Shown here piece after piece: positions 37,384 through 46,918 of a DNA stretch of 64,000 bases. Each line of letters begins with the position of its first letter. The stretch's first letter is position 1. The stretch covers positions 26,545-90,544 of the forward strand of contig WQSN01000005.1 of NCBI GenBank assembly GCA_009787835.1, in the 5' to 3' direction. Made by a program: the position numbers and the translations under genes. The DNA comes from Treponema sp. (GTDB lineage: Bacteria; Spirochaetota; Spirochaetia; Treponematales; Breznakiellaceae). Below the pieces are notes generated by a model, which had not been told where the DNA came from, did no database searches, and worked only from the letters and a program-made list of their open reading frames with translations.

Positions 37384-38532
37384 TTATTGCCGGTTAATTC
37401 GTTCAATTGCAGGAATTAAATCCCTCATGCGCACTACGCGGCCGCCGCCGTGTTCATTGTAAGCCCTGTAGCGTTCGCCGTCTTCTGAAAACGGACTGTC
37501 GTATTCGCCGGGAAAGGGCGCGAAACGTTTTTGCGTCCAGTGAAGCGAAGGATCGCTTAATGAGATATCCGGATTTAGAGGATCAAAGTGAATATAGGAT
37601 TCATGAACCCCGCGCTGCAAAAGCGGCGCTTCGTCCGTGCATTGCAGATAACGTATTGTTCCGTTTATAAAATCAACCGACTGGATAATGGCCGAATGCG
37701 ACATGCCGCCGCCGGGATCCCTGAAAAGAATAATATCCGCGGGACGAAGATTGCGTATATCGTCTTTAACAGAAAGTATATGGGAACTGCCTGAATAGAA
37801 AAAATTAGTGCCTGCGTACAGAGCCGGATTGGCGCCGCGCGGAACTCCCAAGGTACGGCTTAGAACAACGCCAAGATCCACTCCGCCGCGTTTCCCGATA
37901 TAATCAAGGACATACCAGACAAAACCGGAGCAATCTATTCCGGCAAGACCGATACAATAAATATAATTGTAAACATCGCTTTCCAGAGCGCCTCTTCCCG
38001 ACACAAGAACATAGGGACGGTGGGGAAGGCCCCTGTAAGAGCCAGCTTTCATCCGCGCAATATCAAAAAGATCGACTGAAATACTCCACTTCCTATCCGG
38101 AATATCAAAAATTACAACCATCTCACGCCCCGATGAAAGAGCTCTGATATAATCATTAAATTGTCTGGAATCGAGTATTTCTTCTATAAAAGGCCAGAGA
38201 AAATCAGGACTTCCCTTGCCGCTGCCAAGAATTTCCCAGCCCGATTCAATGAGCACATCCCGTTCATTATTTTGTGCAAACGGAAGCCTGATATTCAATA
38301 TCTTGCCGTCAATTATTCTAGTTCTGAAACACTGCCTGAAAGCTTCTTCAATAACCCGCTCAATGCCATTCCCCCAAAGGCGTGAAGGATCTGAAAATGA
38401 TACAAGAGGATCTGCCTGCGCGCTCAGTGAAGAACTAATAATAAATATTAAAGAATAAAGAATGAGATTTTTTTTGAACCAGCCTGATTGCATTTCATCT
38501 CCATAAACCATTAAGGATTCTGCTGTAAACAT
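37384..38532 (-). CDS. Secreted NlpC/P60-like cysteine peptidase (actual start may be 38493)
   Basis: GIDCSGFVWYVLDYIG catalytic Cys motif; LRPADIILFRDPGGGMSHSAIIQ; signal peptide after internal Met. Confidence 0.75.
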   Translation of the reverse strand: MFTAESLMVYGDEMQSGWFKKNLILYSLIFIISSSLSAQADPLVSFSDPSRLWGNGIERVIEEAFRQCFRTRIIDGKILNIRLPFAQNNERDVLIESGWEILGSGKGSPDFLWPFIEEILDSRQFNDYIRALSSGREMVVIFDIPDRKWSISVDLFDIARMKAGSYRGLPHRPYVLVSGRGALESDVYNYIYCIGLAGIDCSGFVWYVLDYIGKRGGVDLGVVLSRTLGVPRGANPALYAGTNFFYSGSSHILSVKDDIRNLRPADIILFRDPGGGMSHSAIIQSVDFINGTIRYLQCTDEAPLLQRGVHESYIHFDPLNPDISLSDPSLHWTQKRFAPFPGEYDSPFSEDGERYRAYNEHGGGRVVRMRDLIPAIERINRQ

Positions 38533-38559
38533 GCGCGAACCCGGTATTCAGCATTGCGG

Positions 38560-39351
38560 CTAACTGCGGATTGCCTGTCTTTCAATGTCTTTAAAGTAAC
38601 GGACAGTGCCTGCTTTTAATTCATCTGATGCGTCCTCATCACAGACAATAATCGCCCTCTGGTGCATCTGCAGACAGGAGAGCGTCCATAAATGGTTCAC
38701 GCCTTCTTCCACTACGGCCTTAAGGGCGCGCGCTTTATTTCGCCCGCTTACAATGATCAGAACTTCCCGCGCGTCCATCACCGTTCCAACACCGACAGTT
38801 AAAGCGGTAAGCGGCACCCTGGAAATGTCTCCGTCAAAGAACCTGGCGTTAGCTGCTTTGGTTTCCTCCGTAAGAGTTTTTATCCTGGTGCGCGACACCA
38901 GAGAGGAGCCGGGTTCGTTAAACGCAATATGCCCGTCGCTTCCCATACCTCCCAGGAAAAGTTCAATTCCGCCTTCGGCAGCGATTGCCTCTTCGTATAG
39001 TTTACATTCCCTTTCAGGTTCCTTTGCCATGCCGTCCAGAATGTGAATATGTTTGAGATCAATATCAATATGATTAAATAGATTTTCCATCATAAAATAA
39101 CGGTAACTCTGCGGATGGCTTGCGCCAAGCCCAGAATATTCATCCATGTTAAACGTGCGCACATTTTTAAAAGAGAGTTTCCCCTCTTTGCACATTCCTA
39201 TAAATTCCTTATAAATCCCAAGCGGGCTTGAACCTGTTGGAAGTCCAAGGACAAAAGGTTTATTCTGCGCGTAGGAATTGATTCTGCCTGCGATGTAAGA
39301 GGCCGCCCATCGGCATGCCTTCCCATAATTTTCATGAATAATTAAACGCAT
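38560..39351 (-). CDS. nagB: Glucosamine-6-phosphate deaminase
   Basis: GLPTGSSPLGIYKEFI, FNMDEYSGL, LGGMGSDGHIAFNEPGSSL. Confidence 0.96.
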   Translation of the reverse strand: MRLIIHENYGKACRWAASYIAGRINSYAQNKPFVLGLPTGSSPLGIYKEFIGMCKEGKLSFKNVRTFNMDEYSGLGASHPQSYRYFMMENLFNHIDIDLKHIHILDGMAKEPERECKLYEEAIAAEGGIELFLGGMGSDGHIAFNEPGSSLVSRTRIKTLTEETKAANARFFDGDISRVPLTALTVGVGTVMDAREVLIIVSGRNKARALKAVVEEGVNHLWTLSCLQMHQRAIIVCDEDASDELKAGTVRYFKDIERQAIRS

Positions 39352-39425
39352 AATTTATCTCCATAACATATTATTAATCGGTTCATCTTTAAAAACTAAA
39401 GCATTAAAAGACGCCCTTAAATCAT

Positions 39426-40625
39426 CTAATTAGGATTCTTGACAATTTTACCGCCAACCATTGTCAGACGGACTTTATAGCTGCTGTCAAACACCGTAAG
39501 GTCTGCGAAGCGTCCCGGTATGATTGCTCCCTGATTACTATATCGCATAACCTGTGCCGGATTAAATGACGCGGTCTTTACGGCGTCTTCCAGGCTGAAT
39601 CCTCCTGAAACAAGATTTTTAACTCCGCGAATCATCGTAAGCCCTGAACCTGCGATAACATCATCAGATTTCCGGAAAAAAACTCCGTTGCGAAAATATA
39701 CTTCATCGCCGTTCGCATAAAACGGGCCTTCTTTCTGTTCAGTAGGCTTCAACCCGTCACTGACAAGTAAAATCTTATCAATGGATTTGTTCCGTAAAAG
39801 CAGTTTAAACAGATCAGGATGAACATGATATTCGTCGGCAATAATTTCACATGACATTTCAGGGTGAATGAGTATCGCGCCCACGGCGTTGGGATTCCTG
39901 TGATCAAGCCTTTTCATCGCGTTGAAAAAATGAGTTGAATGCAATATGCCTATCTGCATTCCTTCTACCATATTATCATATTCAGCGTCGGTATGGCCTG
40001 CCTGCAGTACAATCCCTTTTTTGATACAGAAAAGCGCAAGTTCTCTCATGTTTTTTAACTCGGGAGCGACAGTCATGTTTACGATGCGTCCCGAAGCGGC
40101 GTCCCAGAGCTGTTCCATAAAGTGAAGATCGACAGGCAGCACCGTTTCAGGTTTCTGAACGCCAAGCCTGTTCAGGGAAATAAAAGGACCTTCCAGATGA
40201 AGCCCCATTATACGGGCGCCTTCTTCCCTGCCCATGGCGAATACTATTTCTCTGACTGCCTGAAGCATATGCGCGGGTTTGCTTGGATAGAGAGTGGGAT
40301 TAAACGCCGTAACTCCGTGTTCTATAAGCAGTTTAGACATGGCAAGAACAGCATCAGTACCCTCAGGCGCTCTGATACCGGCGTCATCTGTGCCGTAACC
40401 GCCAATACCGTGAATATGTGTATCAACAAATCCCGGTGCAATGCACGCTCCGTCTACATCTATAAAACGGACATCTGAATCAAAACGCCGCTGTTCAAAA
40501 CGTTTACGAGAAAATACATCGGAAATAAGCCCGTCTTCAACCAATACAGCGCAATGTTCCATAACGGAAAAACCGGTAAGAACTGTCCCGTTAAACAGAC
40601 AAACCGGGCTATTATACTTACTCAC
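39426..40625 (-). CDS. nagA: N-acetylglucosamine-6-phosphate deacetylase
   Basis: APGFVDTHIHGIGGYGTDD, GLHLEGPFI, QAGHTDAEY, LVSDGLKP. Confidence 0.94.
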   Translation of the reverse strand: MSKYNSPVCLFNGTVLTGFSVMEHCAVLVEDGLISDVFSRKRFEQRRFDSDVRFIDVDGACIAPGFVDTHIHGIGGYGTDDAGIRAPEGTDAVLAMSKLLIEHGVTAFNPTLYPSKPAHMLQAVREIVFAMGREEGARIMGLHLEGPFISLNRLGVQKPETVLPVDLHFMEQLWDAASGRIVNMTVAPELKNMRELALFCIKKGIVLQAGHTDAEYDNMVEGMQIGILHSTHFFNAMKRLDHRNPNAVGAILIHPEMSCEIIADEYHVHPDLFKLLLRNKSIDKILLVSDGLKPTEQKEGPFYANGDEVYFRNGVFFRKSDDVIAGSGLTMIRGVKNLVSGGFSLEDAVKTASFNPAQVMRYSNQGAIIPGRFADLTVFDSSYKVRLTMVGGKIVKNPN

Positions 40626-40679
40626 AATTCAATTATCGACAAAAAGGCTGGAATTAGCAATATACGAAAAAACTTGGAC

Positions 40680-40722
40680 AAAAAATAAAACAAGACGTGT
40701 GAAGATACCACCATCACACGCC
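40680..40722 (-). terminator. Rho-independent terminator for the cheY-like gene
   Basis: Minus strand GGCGTGTGA...TCACACGTC followed by TTGTTTTATTTTTTG. Confidence 0.6.
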
Positions 40723-40780
40723 TCAAGAGAATTAATAATCAGTCTAAAATCGTTACCCTTAAGAAAGTACTGTTAAGAAA

Positions 40781-41218
40781 TTACCGCTTAAGAACAGAAA
40801 CAACCCTTTCCAGAACCTTTTTTCTGTCCAGTGGTTTTACAATGTAGCTTTTGGCTCCCATTAAAAGACATTTTTTTACAACATCTTCTTTACCCAGGGC
40901 GCTGACCATAATTACATTGGCTTGTTTATCAAATTCCAGGATCTTCTCTAACGCAGAAACACCATCCATTACCGGCATGGTAATATCCAGGGTAACCAGA
41001 TCAATGTTTGGATGCAAGGCCTTGTATTTTTCTACGCCTTGTGCTCCGTCAACGGCACTGTCCGCTACCTCAAACCCTTCAGAAGTAAAAATTTGACCAA
41101 GCTGCTTTGCAATAAACATCGAGTCATCAACGACTAAAACCCGATATGGTACACCTTCAGGTTTTATTCCCTCAGCGGCTTTTTCGTTGATATTGGGCAT
41201 ATCATTCTTTGCTATCAT
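40781..41218 (-). CDS. CheY-like single-domain response regulator
   Basis: VLVVDDSMFI, DLVTLDITMPVMDG, VMVSALG-like, SYIVKPLD. Confidence 0.92.
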   Translation of the reverse strand: MIAKNDMPNINEKAAEGIKPEGVPYRVLVVDDSMFIAKQLGQIFTSEGFEVADSAVDGAQGVEKYKALHPNIDLVTLDITMPVMDGVSALEKILEFDKQANVIMVSALGKEDVVKKCLLMGAKSYIVKPLDRKKVLERVVSVLKR

Positions 41219-41382
41219 CCGGTACGCTCCTCTTAATAAACTATATGCTATAATTAAAAATAAGTCAACACAACGGTAAAAAATATAATAAAGCTTATTT
41301 CATATTTCTATAATTATAATATATTTTATAGATTTCTGGTAAAAAATTTATTTTCAACTTTTTTGGAGGAAAACCTAAAAAT

Positions 41383-42372
41383 ATGTATTTTTTATTATCA
41401 CCTATGGCGGAAATAAGTCACAGAGCTTTCAGGGAATTAATTGAAGATTTTGGGGGATGCGATTGTTATTTTTCAGAAATGATCAGCGCAGGAGCTCTAT
41501 TAGCAGGCGGACCATTCGAAAAATGGTATATTGATAATGGTCCAATACCGGAAAAACATGTTTTTCAGCTTGTTGGCTCCGATTCAGAACAAATTTCCCG
41601 GGCTGCAGCAATCCTGGATCGGCTTGAATGCGCCGGAATCGACATAAATATGGGCTGCAGCGCTCCATTAATCCGAAAAACAGGAGCCGGAGCCGCCTGG
41701 ATGGCCTCAATTGATCGCGCAGGAGAGCTAATTTCCCGTGTCAGACCGGTAATAAAGCGCCGGTTAAGCGTAAAATTGCGAATTGGTTATAAGGAAGACT
41801 TTGAATATTTATTAAAATTTTGCCGCCGTCTGGAAGACGAAGGTACAGAACTAATTACTTTACACCCCCGATTAATCAATGAAAAATTCAAGCGGCTTGC
41901 CAGATGGGACTATGTCGGCAGATTAAAGGCAGAGTTAAAAATACCCGTAGTTGGAAACGGCGATATTTCATCGGCCCAGGAGCTTGTGCGCCGGGCTTTC
42001 GGTCCATGTGACGCGGTCATGGTCGGCAGAGGAGCCGTAAGACAGCCCTGGATTTTCGCGGAAGCGAAGAAAGATAAAAAATTAACCAGCGCTCATTTTA
42101 ATGAAAATTCAACTACAGAGAAACATGGAATTTCAGAAACGAAAATCGAAGAAATTGGTTTACGCTTCCTTGAACTTTTATCGCACTACCTGCCGCCTGA
42201 GTTCCATGTTTCCAGATCCATGCGTTTCTTTGGCTATTTTTGCGATAACCTGAAATGGGGGAATTACCTTAAAAACCAGTTGAACAGACAGGATAGCTTA
42301 TCCGGTATTGACTGCATCTGGCGGGAGTTTTTCAGAAATAATTATGAACAGCAGCCATCATCAGATAAATGA
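41383..42372 (+). CDS. tRNA-dihydrouridine synthase family protein
   Basis: SPMAEISHRAFRELI, GIDINMGCSAPLIRKTGAGAAWM, VVGNGDISS, VMVGRGAVRQPWIF. Confidence 0.9.
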   Translation: MYFLLSPMAEISHRAFRELIEDFGGCDCYFSEMISAGALLAGGPFEKWYIDNGPIPEKHVFQLVGSDSEQISRAAAILDRLECAGIDINMGCSAPLIRKTGAGAAWMASIDRAGELISRVRPVIKRRLSVKLRIGYKEDFEYLLKFCRRLEDEGTELITLHPRLINEKFKRLARWDYVGRLKAELKIPVVGNGDISSAQELVRRAFGPCDAVMVGRGAVRQPWIFAEAKKDKKLTSAHFNENSTTEKHGISETKIEEIGLRFLELLSHYLPPEFHVSRSMRFFGYFCDNLKWGNYLKNQLNRQDSLSGIDCIWREFFRNNYEQQPSSDK

Positions 42373-44228
42373 TTACTTTTATTTTTTAACAACTCACGCT
42401 GTATGCGCCGTTCCCTTCCGCCCCTCGCGGCATATATAGGCTTCATTGTGCGGGGATCAATGCCAGTGTAGAACATTACGGTAGATAAGGTTCCAGGCGT
42501 AGGATAAAATTCCTGGGTCTGTTCCGGCGTAAAACCAGTCTTTTTAAGATACCTCGCAAGTTCTTCCGCTTCTTTTATACCAGCGCCAGGATGAGATGAA
42601 ATAAAATACGGCAGCAGATATTGTTTTAAGTTTAACTTCCTGTTAACGGCTGTGAAATCTTTCCTGAAACGCTCATAACAGCATGAACCGCTTTTTCCCA
42701 TCGCATCAAGTACGTTAGCTGAAACATGCTCCGGAGCTGTCTTTAACTGGCCGCTTACATGATGACGGCACAGTGTCTCCAGAAACTCACTTCCATGCTT
42801 TTTATCATATTGAATAAAATCAAAGCGGACGCCGGAGCGGATAAAAACTTTTTTAATACCTGGTATTTCACGTAACGCGCGAAGCGCTTCAAGATATGGT
42901 CTGTGATCCGCTTTCAGTTTCGGACAGGGAGAAGGATACAGACATTCCCGATCCGTACAAAACCCGCCTCTCTTTTGTTTATCACATGCGGGGCGGAAAA
43001 AATTTGCCGTAGGTCCTCCAACATCATGAATGTAACCTTTGAATTTTTCTTCCATTCCGGTTTTTAAAACCCTGTTGTTGTTTTGCTGTGACAAAATCCT
43101 GCGTGTTTCGCGTAACAAACTTTCCCTGCTGCGGCCTGTGACAGCGCGTCCCTGGTGATTAGTGATAGCGCAGAAGGAACAGCCGCCGAAACATCCGCGG
43201 CTGGAAACGAGCGAAAAAGAAACTTCCTTTAAAGCGGGAATGCCTCCCGTTTTTTCATACATAGGGTGCGCTTTGCGCGTAAAGGGAAGTTCATACAGGC
43301 GATCCATTTCTTCGGCGGTTAAAGGCAAAGACGGAGGATTTTGAACAACCCAGCGATCCCCGTCATTTTCTTCAGCTAACGGTTTCGCGCTTAATGGGTC
43401 TGAATTTTTTTTCTGCATCATAAAATGTTCTGAATACGCGCGCAGCGAAGAGTCATCTTTATTTTTAACTGTCTCATAACCCGGCAGAAAATTTAAATCT
43501 TTCCACTGATATAAAGCGTTTTTTCCGTGAACACGGACGCATGTTCCCCGCTCATCACGAATACCGGCGATTTCTTCGCCTGATGCAAGACGCCGCGCAA
43601 CCTGCAGTAAAGGCTTTTCTCCCATCCCATAAATCAGAATGTCAGCTTTTGAATCAAGCAGTATAGACCTGCGAACCGTATCCGACCAATAATCGTAATG
43701 CGCAAACCGGCGCAGGCTTGCCTCTATCCCGCCTATAATAACAGCTGTATCCTTATACGCGCGTCTGATTCCTTCTACATAAACAAGAGTCGCACAGTTT
43801 GGGCGGCAGCCGCTTTTCCCTCCGGGAGAATAAGCGTCATCCGAGCGCAGGCGTTTGGCGGCAGTATAATGAGCAACCATCGAATCCATGTTACCCGCGC
43901 CCACCAAAAAACCAAGACGCGGCTTTCCCAGAACAGAAAAAGACATCGGATCTTTCCAAACAGGCTGAGGAATTATACCAACACGAAAACCAGAAGACTC
44001 CAGCACGCGGCATAATAGCGCCGCCGCAAAGGAAGGATGGTCAACATAAGCGTCACCTGAAACAAAGATAAAATCACATTCATCCCAGCCGCGCTCATCC
44101 ATATCACGCCGGCATACTGGCAACAAGTTGCCTTGAAGCAAGCTTCCTGGCAACAAGTTGCCTTGAAGCAAGCTTCCTGGAAGCAAGTTATCTTGGAGTG
44201 AGCCAGTACTATTTTGATTACACACCAA
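42342..44228 (-). CDS. YgiQ family radical SAM protein
   Basis: RGWDECDFIFVSGDAYVDHPSFAAALL; SRGCFGGCSFCAITNHQGR; GTG start overlaps the NifU-like gene stop. Confidence 0.92.
   Translation of the reverse strand: MVCNQNSTGSLQDNLLPGSLLQGNLLPGSLLQGNLLPVCRRDMDERGWDECDFIFVSGDAYVDHPSFAAALLCRVLESSGFRVGIIPQPVWKDPMSFSVLGKPRLGFLVGAGNMDSMVAHYTAAKRLRSDDAYSPGGKSGCRPNCATLVYVEGIRRAYKDTAVIIGGIEASLRRFAHYDYWSDTVRRSILLDSKADILIYGMGEKPLLQVARRLASGEEIAGIRDERGTCVRVHGKNALYQWKDLNFLPGYETVKNKDDSSLRAYSEHFMMQKKNSDPLSAKPLAEENDGDRWVVQNPPSLPLTAEEMDRLYELPFTRKAHPMYEKTGGIPALKEVSFSLVSSRGCFGGCSFCAITNHQGRAVTGRSRESLLRETRRILSQQNNNRVLKTGMEEKFKGYIHDVGGPTANFFRPACDKQKRGGFCTDRECLYPSPCPKLKADHRPYLEALRALREIPGIKKVFIRSGVRFDFIQYDKKHGSEFLETLCRHHVSGQLKTAPEHVSANVLDAMGKSGSCCYERFRKDFTAVNRKLNLKQYLLPYFISSHPGAGIKEAEELARYLKKTGFTPEQTQEFYPTPGTLSTVMFYTGIDPRTMKPIYAARGGRERRIQRELLKNKSNHLSDDGCCS
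44117..44206 (-). repeat. 30-bp tandem repeat (2 identical + 1 degenerate) made of small palindromes, in frame in the ygiQ-like 5' end
   Basis: ctggcaacaagttgccttgaagcaagcttc at 44117-44146 and 44147-44176; contains GGCAAC-AA-GTTGCC and GAAGC-AA-GCTTC. Confidence 0.9.
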
Positions 44229-44439
44229 TAACGGCTTTAATCTGAGGAATTTCCTTTTTGAGATAGTTTTCGATTCCCATTTTAAGGGTCATCTGTGACA
44301 TTGGGCAATGACCGCAGGCTCCGGTTAATTTCACCGAAACAGTCCCTTCATCGTCCATGGAGACAAATTCAACATCTCCGCCGTCTGCCTGTAAAGAAGA
44401 CCGTACATTTTCCAATGCGGCTTTTACCTGTTCTTCCAT
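44218..44439 (-). CDS. NifU C-terminal-like Fe-S scaffold protein (start re-assigned to 44439)
   Basis: SLQADGGDVEFV and GACGHCPMSQMTLKMGIE motifs; the longer ORF runs into tRNA-Ser. Confidence 0.9.
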   Translation of the reverse strand: MEEQVKAALENVRSSLQADGGDVEFVSMDDEGTVSVKLTGACGHCPMSQMTLKMGIENYLKKEIPQIKAVIGV

Positions 44440-44482
44440 GGATAACTCCTTATGATTGAAATCCTTAAATAATATAATTGAT

Positions 44483-44569
44483 CGGAGAGAGAGGGATTTG
44501 AACCCTCGGTACCCTTCCGGGTACATACGACTTCCAATCGTACACCTTCGGCCGCTCGGTCATCTCTCC
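44483..44569 (-). tRNA. tRNA-Ser(GGA)
   Basis: GGAGAGA...TCTCTCC acceptor, long variable arm, GGTTCAAATCC T-loop, GGA anticodon in GATTGGAAGTC. Confidence 0.95.
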
Positions 44570-44706
44570 AGATACAGAATACGTTACTATGTATAAATAA
44601 ATCATTCAAGGGGTGATATAAAAATGACCTGGATCAAATCCCTAAAATATAATAGCTATATATTAATTATTATTACATGATTTTTATTAGTACTGGATTA
44701 TTTTAC

Positions 44707-44793
44707 CGGAGAGAGAGGGATTCGAACCCTCGGAACCCTTGCGGGCTCAACGGTTTTCGAGACCGCCCGATTCAACCGCTCTCGCATCTCTCC
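44707..44793 (-). tRNA. tRNA-Ser(CGA)
   Basis: GGAGAGA...TCTCTCC acceptor, long variable arm, GGTTCGAATCC T-loop, CGA anticodon in GTCTCGAAAAC. Confidence 0.95.
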
Positions 44794-44912
44794 TTTATAA
44801 CATAAGATATTGTAATTGCTGAGGTGAAGAGCGTCAATACAGAGGACATGTTTTCAGACTGTCTTTTAAAAACTCTCTTGTACAATATGCAGCGGGTCAG
44901 GCATAATAAGGA

Positions 44913-45329
44913 ATGAAATCAATTACTAAAGAACTGTGGATAAATACAAAAAACCAAATGGAATTTATCAATATAACAGGCGAAATCGAATCAATATTGA
45001 GTGAATCCGGCATTCAGGAAGGATTGTGCCTTGTTAACGCTATGCACATAACCGCCAGTGTTTTTATCAATGATGATGAACCGGGCCTTCATCATGATTT
45101 CGGAGCTTGGCTGGAGAAACTTGCTCCACATGAGCCTGTTTCATCGTACAGGCACAATACGGGCGAGATTAACGCGGACGCGCATTTAAAAAGGAGCATA
45201 ATGGGGCGCGAAGTTGTTGTTGCCGTAACCGGCGGGAAACTTCACTTTGGTCCATGGGAACAAATTTTTTACGGTGAATTCGACGGACAGCGGAAGAAAC
45301 GGATTTTGGTAAAAATAATAGGCGAGTAA
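44913..45329 (+). CDS. YjbQ/UPF0047 family protein
   Basis: [62 protein letters not shown]. Confidence 0.92.
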   Translation: MKSITKELWINTKNQMEFINITGEIESILSESGIQEGLCLVNAMHITASVFINDDEPGLHHDFGAWLEKLAPHEPVSSYRHNTGEINADAHLKRSIMGREVVVAVTGGKLHFGPWEQIFYGEFDGQRKKRILVKIIGE

Positions 45330-45342
45330 TATCCGGAGAATA

Positions 45343-46638
45343 TTACGCTTTCAGCGCATTTACCGGAATAACATATATCCCGTCTTTTCGCTTTCTTCCA
45401 AGACCGCCTCCTGTAATAACTCCAAGACATGACGGTTCTCTTGCTCCGGCGGACACAAGTTTATTTTTCAGTCTTAACAGCGTTTGGGCGGCGGCTTCAA
45501 TTTGATTCTCACCTAACTTAATTTCAAAAGCGCCCCAGCCGTCTTTAATCTCAATAATCGCATCAACTTCCAGGTTGCTGTTATCGCGGTAATGATAAAG
45601 GGAGCCGCCGTAGAACTCAGTATATGCACTCAAATCGCGAAGACACAGATTTTCAAACATAAAACCAAAAGTGTTTAAATCTTCAAGCAGCCTGCGCCGG
45701 CCGATTCCCATAACCGCGACAGCCAGAGAAGGATCCGCAAACACAATTTTAGGCGACATCCGTATTCTTGTTTTGGAACGAATTCCGGGATCCCATCCCG
45801 GTATTTCCTCGATAACAAAAATTCTTTTAAGATCCGCCATATACTGTGAAACACTGTTACGCGACAATGAAATATCTCCGCTGCTCTGCCCTTTCCTGTT
45901 CTCTCCGTCTATATCCGCCGCAATTGTGGTTTCATTTACCGTTGTTGCGTTATTTCTTGCAAGGGAGCGCAGTAGTATTTGCAGTTTTGCCGGATTACGT
46001 TTTGAAAAACTGTTGTTGAACAAATCATTTTTCAGAAGCGCATTTATATACTCCGCCGAAATAATAGCGGCATGTTCTACAGGCAGATACAGTGTTTGAG
46101 GCCATCCGCCGCGAATTGTAATATCAATAAGGCGGGGAAGAGAAATATCGGCGGTAAATGGTTTTATTTTCTTTTCGCTGAAAAGATTTGCCAGGGAAAC
46201 TGTTCCATTTGAATCCCCTGATTCATAAAGTGTCATGGGGCGCATGCGGATAATGGCGATTCTTCCTGTTCCGCTGTGCTTATAGGACTCACGCGGCGGT
46301 GTAACAGAACCGGTTAGAATATATTTTCCAAAACCTGGCATACTATCAATATCAAATCTGACAGCATCCCATATACCTGGCGCTTCCTGCCACTCGTCAA
46401 TAACGCGGGGCGTCTTTCCGTCCAATACAAGAGAAGGGTTTAATTCCGCTCTGGCTCTGTTACTGTAATTGCCCGCCGGATCCATAATATAGGACACACT
46501 GTTCGCGTGATTTAGGGATGTCCATGTTTTACCGCACCATTTGGGCCCTTCCACTGAAACAGCTCCGAATATTTTCAGGTATTGAGACAGTTTCCTGTCA
46601 ACAAGCCTTGTTATGTACCCTTCTTTTCCAACTTTCAT
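45343..46638 (-). CDS. AAA ATPase with DUF4143 domain
   Basis: YITRLVDRKLSQYLKIFGAVSVEGPKWCGKTWT, RVIDEWQEAPGIWDAVR, C-terminal DUF4143/nuclease-like AFEIKLG. Confidence 0.88.
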   Translation of the reverse strand: MKVGKEGYITRLVDRKLSQYLKIFGAVSVEGPKWCGKTWTSLNHANSVSYIMDPAGNYSNRARAELNPSLVLDGKTPRVIDEWQEAPGIWDAVRFDIDSMPGFGKYILTGSVTPPRESYKHSGTGRIAIIRMRPMTLYESGDSNGTVSLANLFSEKKIKPFTADISLPRLIDITIRGGWPQTLYLPVEHAAIISAEYINALLKNDLFNNSFSKRNPAKLQILLRSLARNNATTVNETTIAADIDGENRKGQSSGDISLSRNSVSQYMADLKRIFVIEEIPGWDPGIRSKTRIRMSPKIVFADPSLAVAVMGIGRRRLLEDLNTFGFMFENLCLRDLSAYTEFYGGSLYHYRDNSNLEVDAIIEIKDGWGAFEIKLGENQIEAAAQTLLRLKNKLVSAGAREPSCLGVITGGGLGRKRKDGIYVIPVNALKA

Positions 46639-46673
46639 AAATCCGCTCTGTCATTATTATAGTAAAAAACCAT

Positions 46674-46776
46674 GCAAAAAGCAAATGAAAAATTGTGCAA
46701 AAAGCAAATAGAAAAATGTGCAAAAAGCAAGTCAAAAAGTTGGCAAAAAGCAAGTGTATTTTTGTGCAAAAAGCAA
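46674..46776. repeat. Five-copy iteron array with exact 23-bp period upstream of the DUF4143 ATPase gene
   Basis: GCAAAAAGCAA begins at 46674, 46697, 46720, 46743 and 46766. Confidence 0.92.
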
Positions 46777-46918
46777 ATATATAATATCGCCTTGATAACA
46801 AGGCGGAATTGGGATAATATAAACATCAGCATTTTCGCAGCTTTTAGGTTAAGAAAATGCGGAACTTGTGAGACAACCTGTAAGAGTTGCCGGACAAATC
46901 CAATAAGGGGGTATTCCT

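Noticed and set aside
42342-42372. 31-nt convergent overlap of the dihydrouridine synthase and YgiQ-like genes
   Set aside because: Short convergent overlaps are common in compact genomes; nothing else unusual here.
44440-44526. Extended N-terminus of the NifU-like ORF
   Set aside because: It runs into the tRNA-Ser(GGA) gene; the conserved protein starts at MEEQVKAAL (44439).
45343-46638. Antiphage or toxin role for the DUF4143 ATPase by itself
   Set aside because: This family is common and of unsettled function; no neighbouring nuclease, toxin or defence gene supports a defence call.
46674-46776. CRISPR-like array
   Set aside because: Repeats are 11-bp cores with about 12-bp A-rich, similar spacers; far too short for CRISPR and no cas genes in the window.
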